Of a stretch of 64,000 bases of DNA, positions 63,130 to 64,000 are shown in pieces; within the stretch, counting starts at the first letter, position 1, and each line of letters begins with the position of its first letter. The position numbers were made by a program, and so were the translations under genes. The stretch comes from Symbiodinium natans. Its lineage: Eukaryota > Sar > Dinophyceae > Suessiales > Symbiodiniaceae. The notes below the pieces were generated by a model that was given only the letters and a program-made list of their open reading frames with translations, was not told the DNA's origin and ran no database searches. The stretch covers positions 270,717 through 334,716 of the forward strand of contig CAJNDS010002073.1 of the NCBI GenBank assembly GCA_905221605.1, given 5' to 3'.

Positions 63130-63346
63130 GCCCCGTTCCCCCTCCCCCACCCCCAACCACCCCAACCACCCCAACCACCCCAACCACCCCAACCACCCCA
63201 ACCACCCCAGCCCCCCAACCACCCCAACCACCCCAACCACCCCCCAACCCACCCCAACCCACCCCAACCCACCCCAACCCACCCCAACCACCCCAAACCC
63301 CCCCGAACCACCCCAACCACCCCAAGCCCCCCCCATCCCCCCTCCC
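63130..63346. repeat. CCCCAACCA-rich tract
   Basis: Irregular CCCCAACCAC repeats giving Pro/Asn/His frames on + and Gly/Trp/Val frames on the other strand; not a gene. It could act as an extended pyrimidine-rich tract before the acceptor at 63357. Confidence 0.85.
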
Positions 63347-63357
63347 CCGACCGACAG

Positions 63358-63418
63358 GCACGCCGAGCGGCGCGGGCAGCCCCGGGGCCTGCATCGCGTC
63401 CACAAGACCGAGGCCTAG
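63358..63418 (+). CDS. Candidate terminal exon
   Basis: Acceptor CCGACCGACAG after a 200-nt AACCACCCC-rich tract, frame HAERRGQPRGLHRVHKTEA and TAG. Basic C-terminal tail; possibly the last exon of the gene(s) to the left. Confidence 0.4.
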
Positions 63419-64000
63419 GGGGGCGAAGCCCTACTGTAAGCTATATCCCCCTTGGGAATTATTTTTTCTCCATATAAAACCCAAGAGGATGTTTAAAATA
63501 TTATTGTTATTGATTAAGGTTCTAAGGGGAGTATAGTAAGAACCCCTAAGGGTTTCTCGGGGACAAGCCCCTAGGATAGACACTCAAAACCCCCTAAGGG
63601 CTAAGGCCCAAGGTTTTGCAGATTATAACCCCAAAGCCTGTAAAAGTTGCTAGGTCATATAAACCCTAAAACCCCAATATTCTTTAACGGGTATAGATCC
63701 CAAACCCTAAGTTGTTTGTTGTTGTTTTTTTTTATTTATTTTTTTTTTTTTTTTTTGGGGGGGGGGGGGTGCTGTTCTGCTTTTGGGGGATATCGGAGGG
63801 TTTCGGGGTGTTGCAGGTCTAAAGGGTTGAGTCAGGCAGGCTCGACGCGAGGGTGTCGGGGTTCCCAGGGTTTCAACCTTGCCCCGTTGGCTTAGGGTTT
63901 AGGGTTTAGGGTTTAAGGTTTAGGGTTTAGGGGCTTGGAGTTTGTGTAGGGGTTCGGGTTTTCGGGAGTTTTGGGTTTACGGGGTTTAAGGGGCTTAGGG

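Noticed and set aside
63098-63405. Gly/Trp/Val-rich frames on the minus strand
   Set aside because: Reverse readings of the CCCCAACCA tract.

Overview
The window looks like nuclear DNA of an alga or protist with plant-type telomere repeats (TTTAGGG/CCCTAAA). A dinoflagellate is my best guess. It fits the GC-rich exon-like pieces, the AG|G exon starts, a possible GC splice donor, intron-like foldback elements and exon islands lying almost all on one strand. The sequence does not prove the group: chromerids, cryptophytes and plants use the same telomere repeat. I saw no rRNA, tRNA, CRISPR array or bacterial-type operon. All translations were done by eye.

Layout. (1) Nearly the whole window is a mosaic. 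Interstitial telomeric tracts of 30-300 bp, in both orientations and many degenerate forms, alternate with unique islands of about 50-180 bp. Many islands read as protein-like, usually start after an acceptor such as CTCGCAG, TTTCAG or CCCCAG, and end at a donor often supplied by the telomere repeat itself (G|GTTTAGGG). (2) At 2238-5316 lies a roughly 3.08-kb element with inverted terminal repeats and a direct repeat at its ends; inside it are four simple or satellite arrays and no gene. (3) At about 44316-50958 lies a full-length-looking non-LTR retrotransposon (LINE): ORF1, then ORF2 with an endonuclease, an RNase H and a reverse transcriptase in that unusual order. It sits inside CCCTAAA repeats, and its stop codon is part of the first downstream repeat-like unit. 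(4) From about 51.5 kb to 63.4 kb runs a series of + strand exon candidates. The first resemble the N-terminus of a reduced folate/thiamine carrier (SLC19); the last ends in a stop codon at 63416-63418. Whether they form one gene is not shown. (5) More than a dozen families of roughly 100-bp foldback (MITE-like) elements are scattered throughout; one family has clear 8-bp target duplications, and one member is placed exactly as a 101-nt GT-AG intron in the SLC19-like exons.

How it fits together (inference). Short foldback transposons and telomeric repeats have filled the introns of one or more + strand genes. The foldbacks can act as introns (introner-like), and telomeric repeats supply splice donors and sometimes acceptors. 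The LINE appears to target the same telomeric repeats. Its sense strand also carries a strikingly repeated 9-mer, YACTCCGCC, in all three codon phases.
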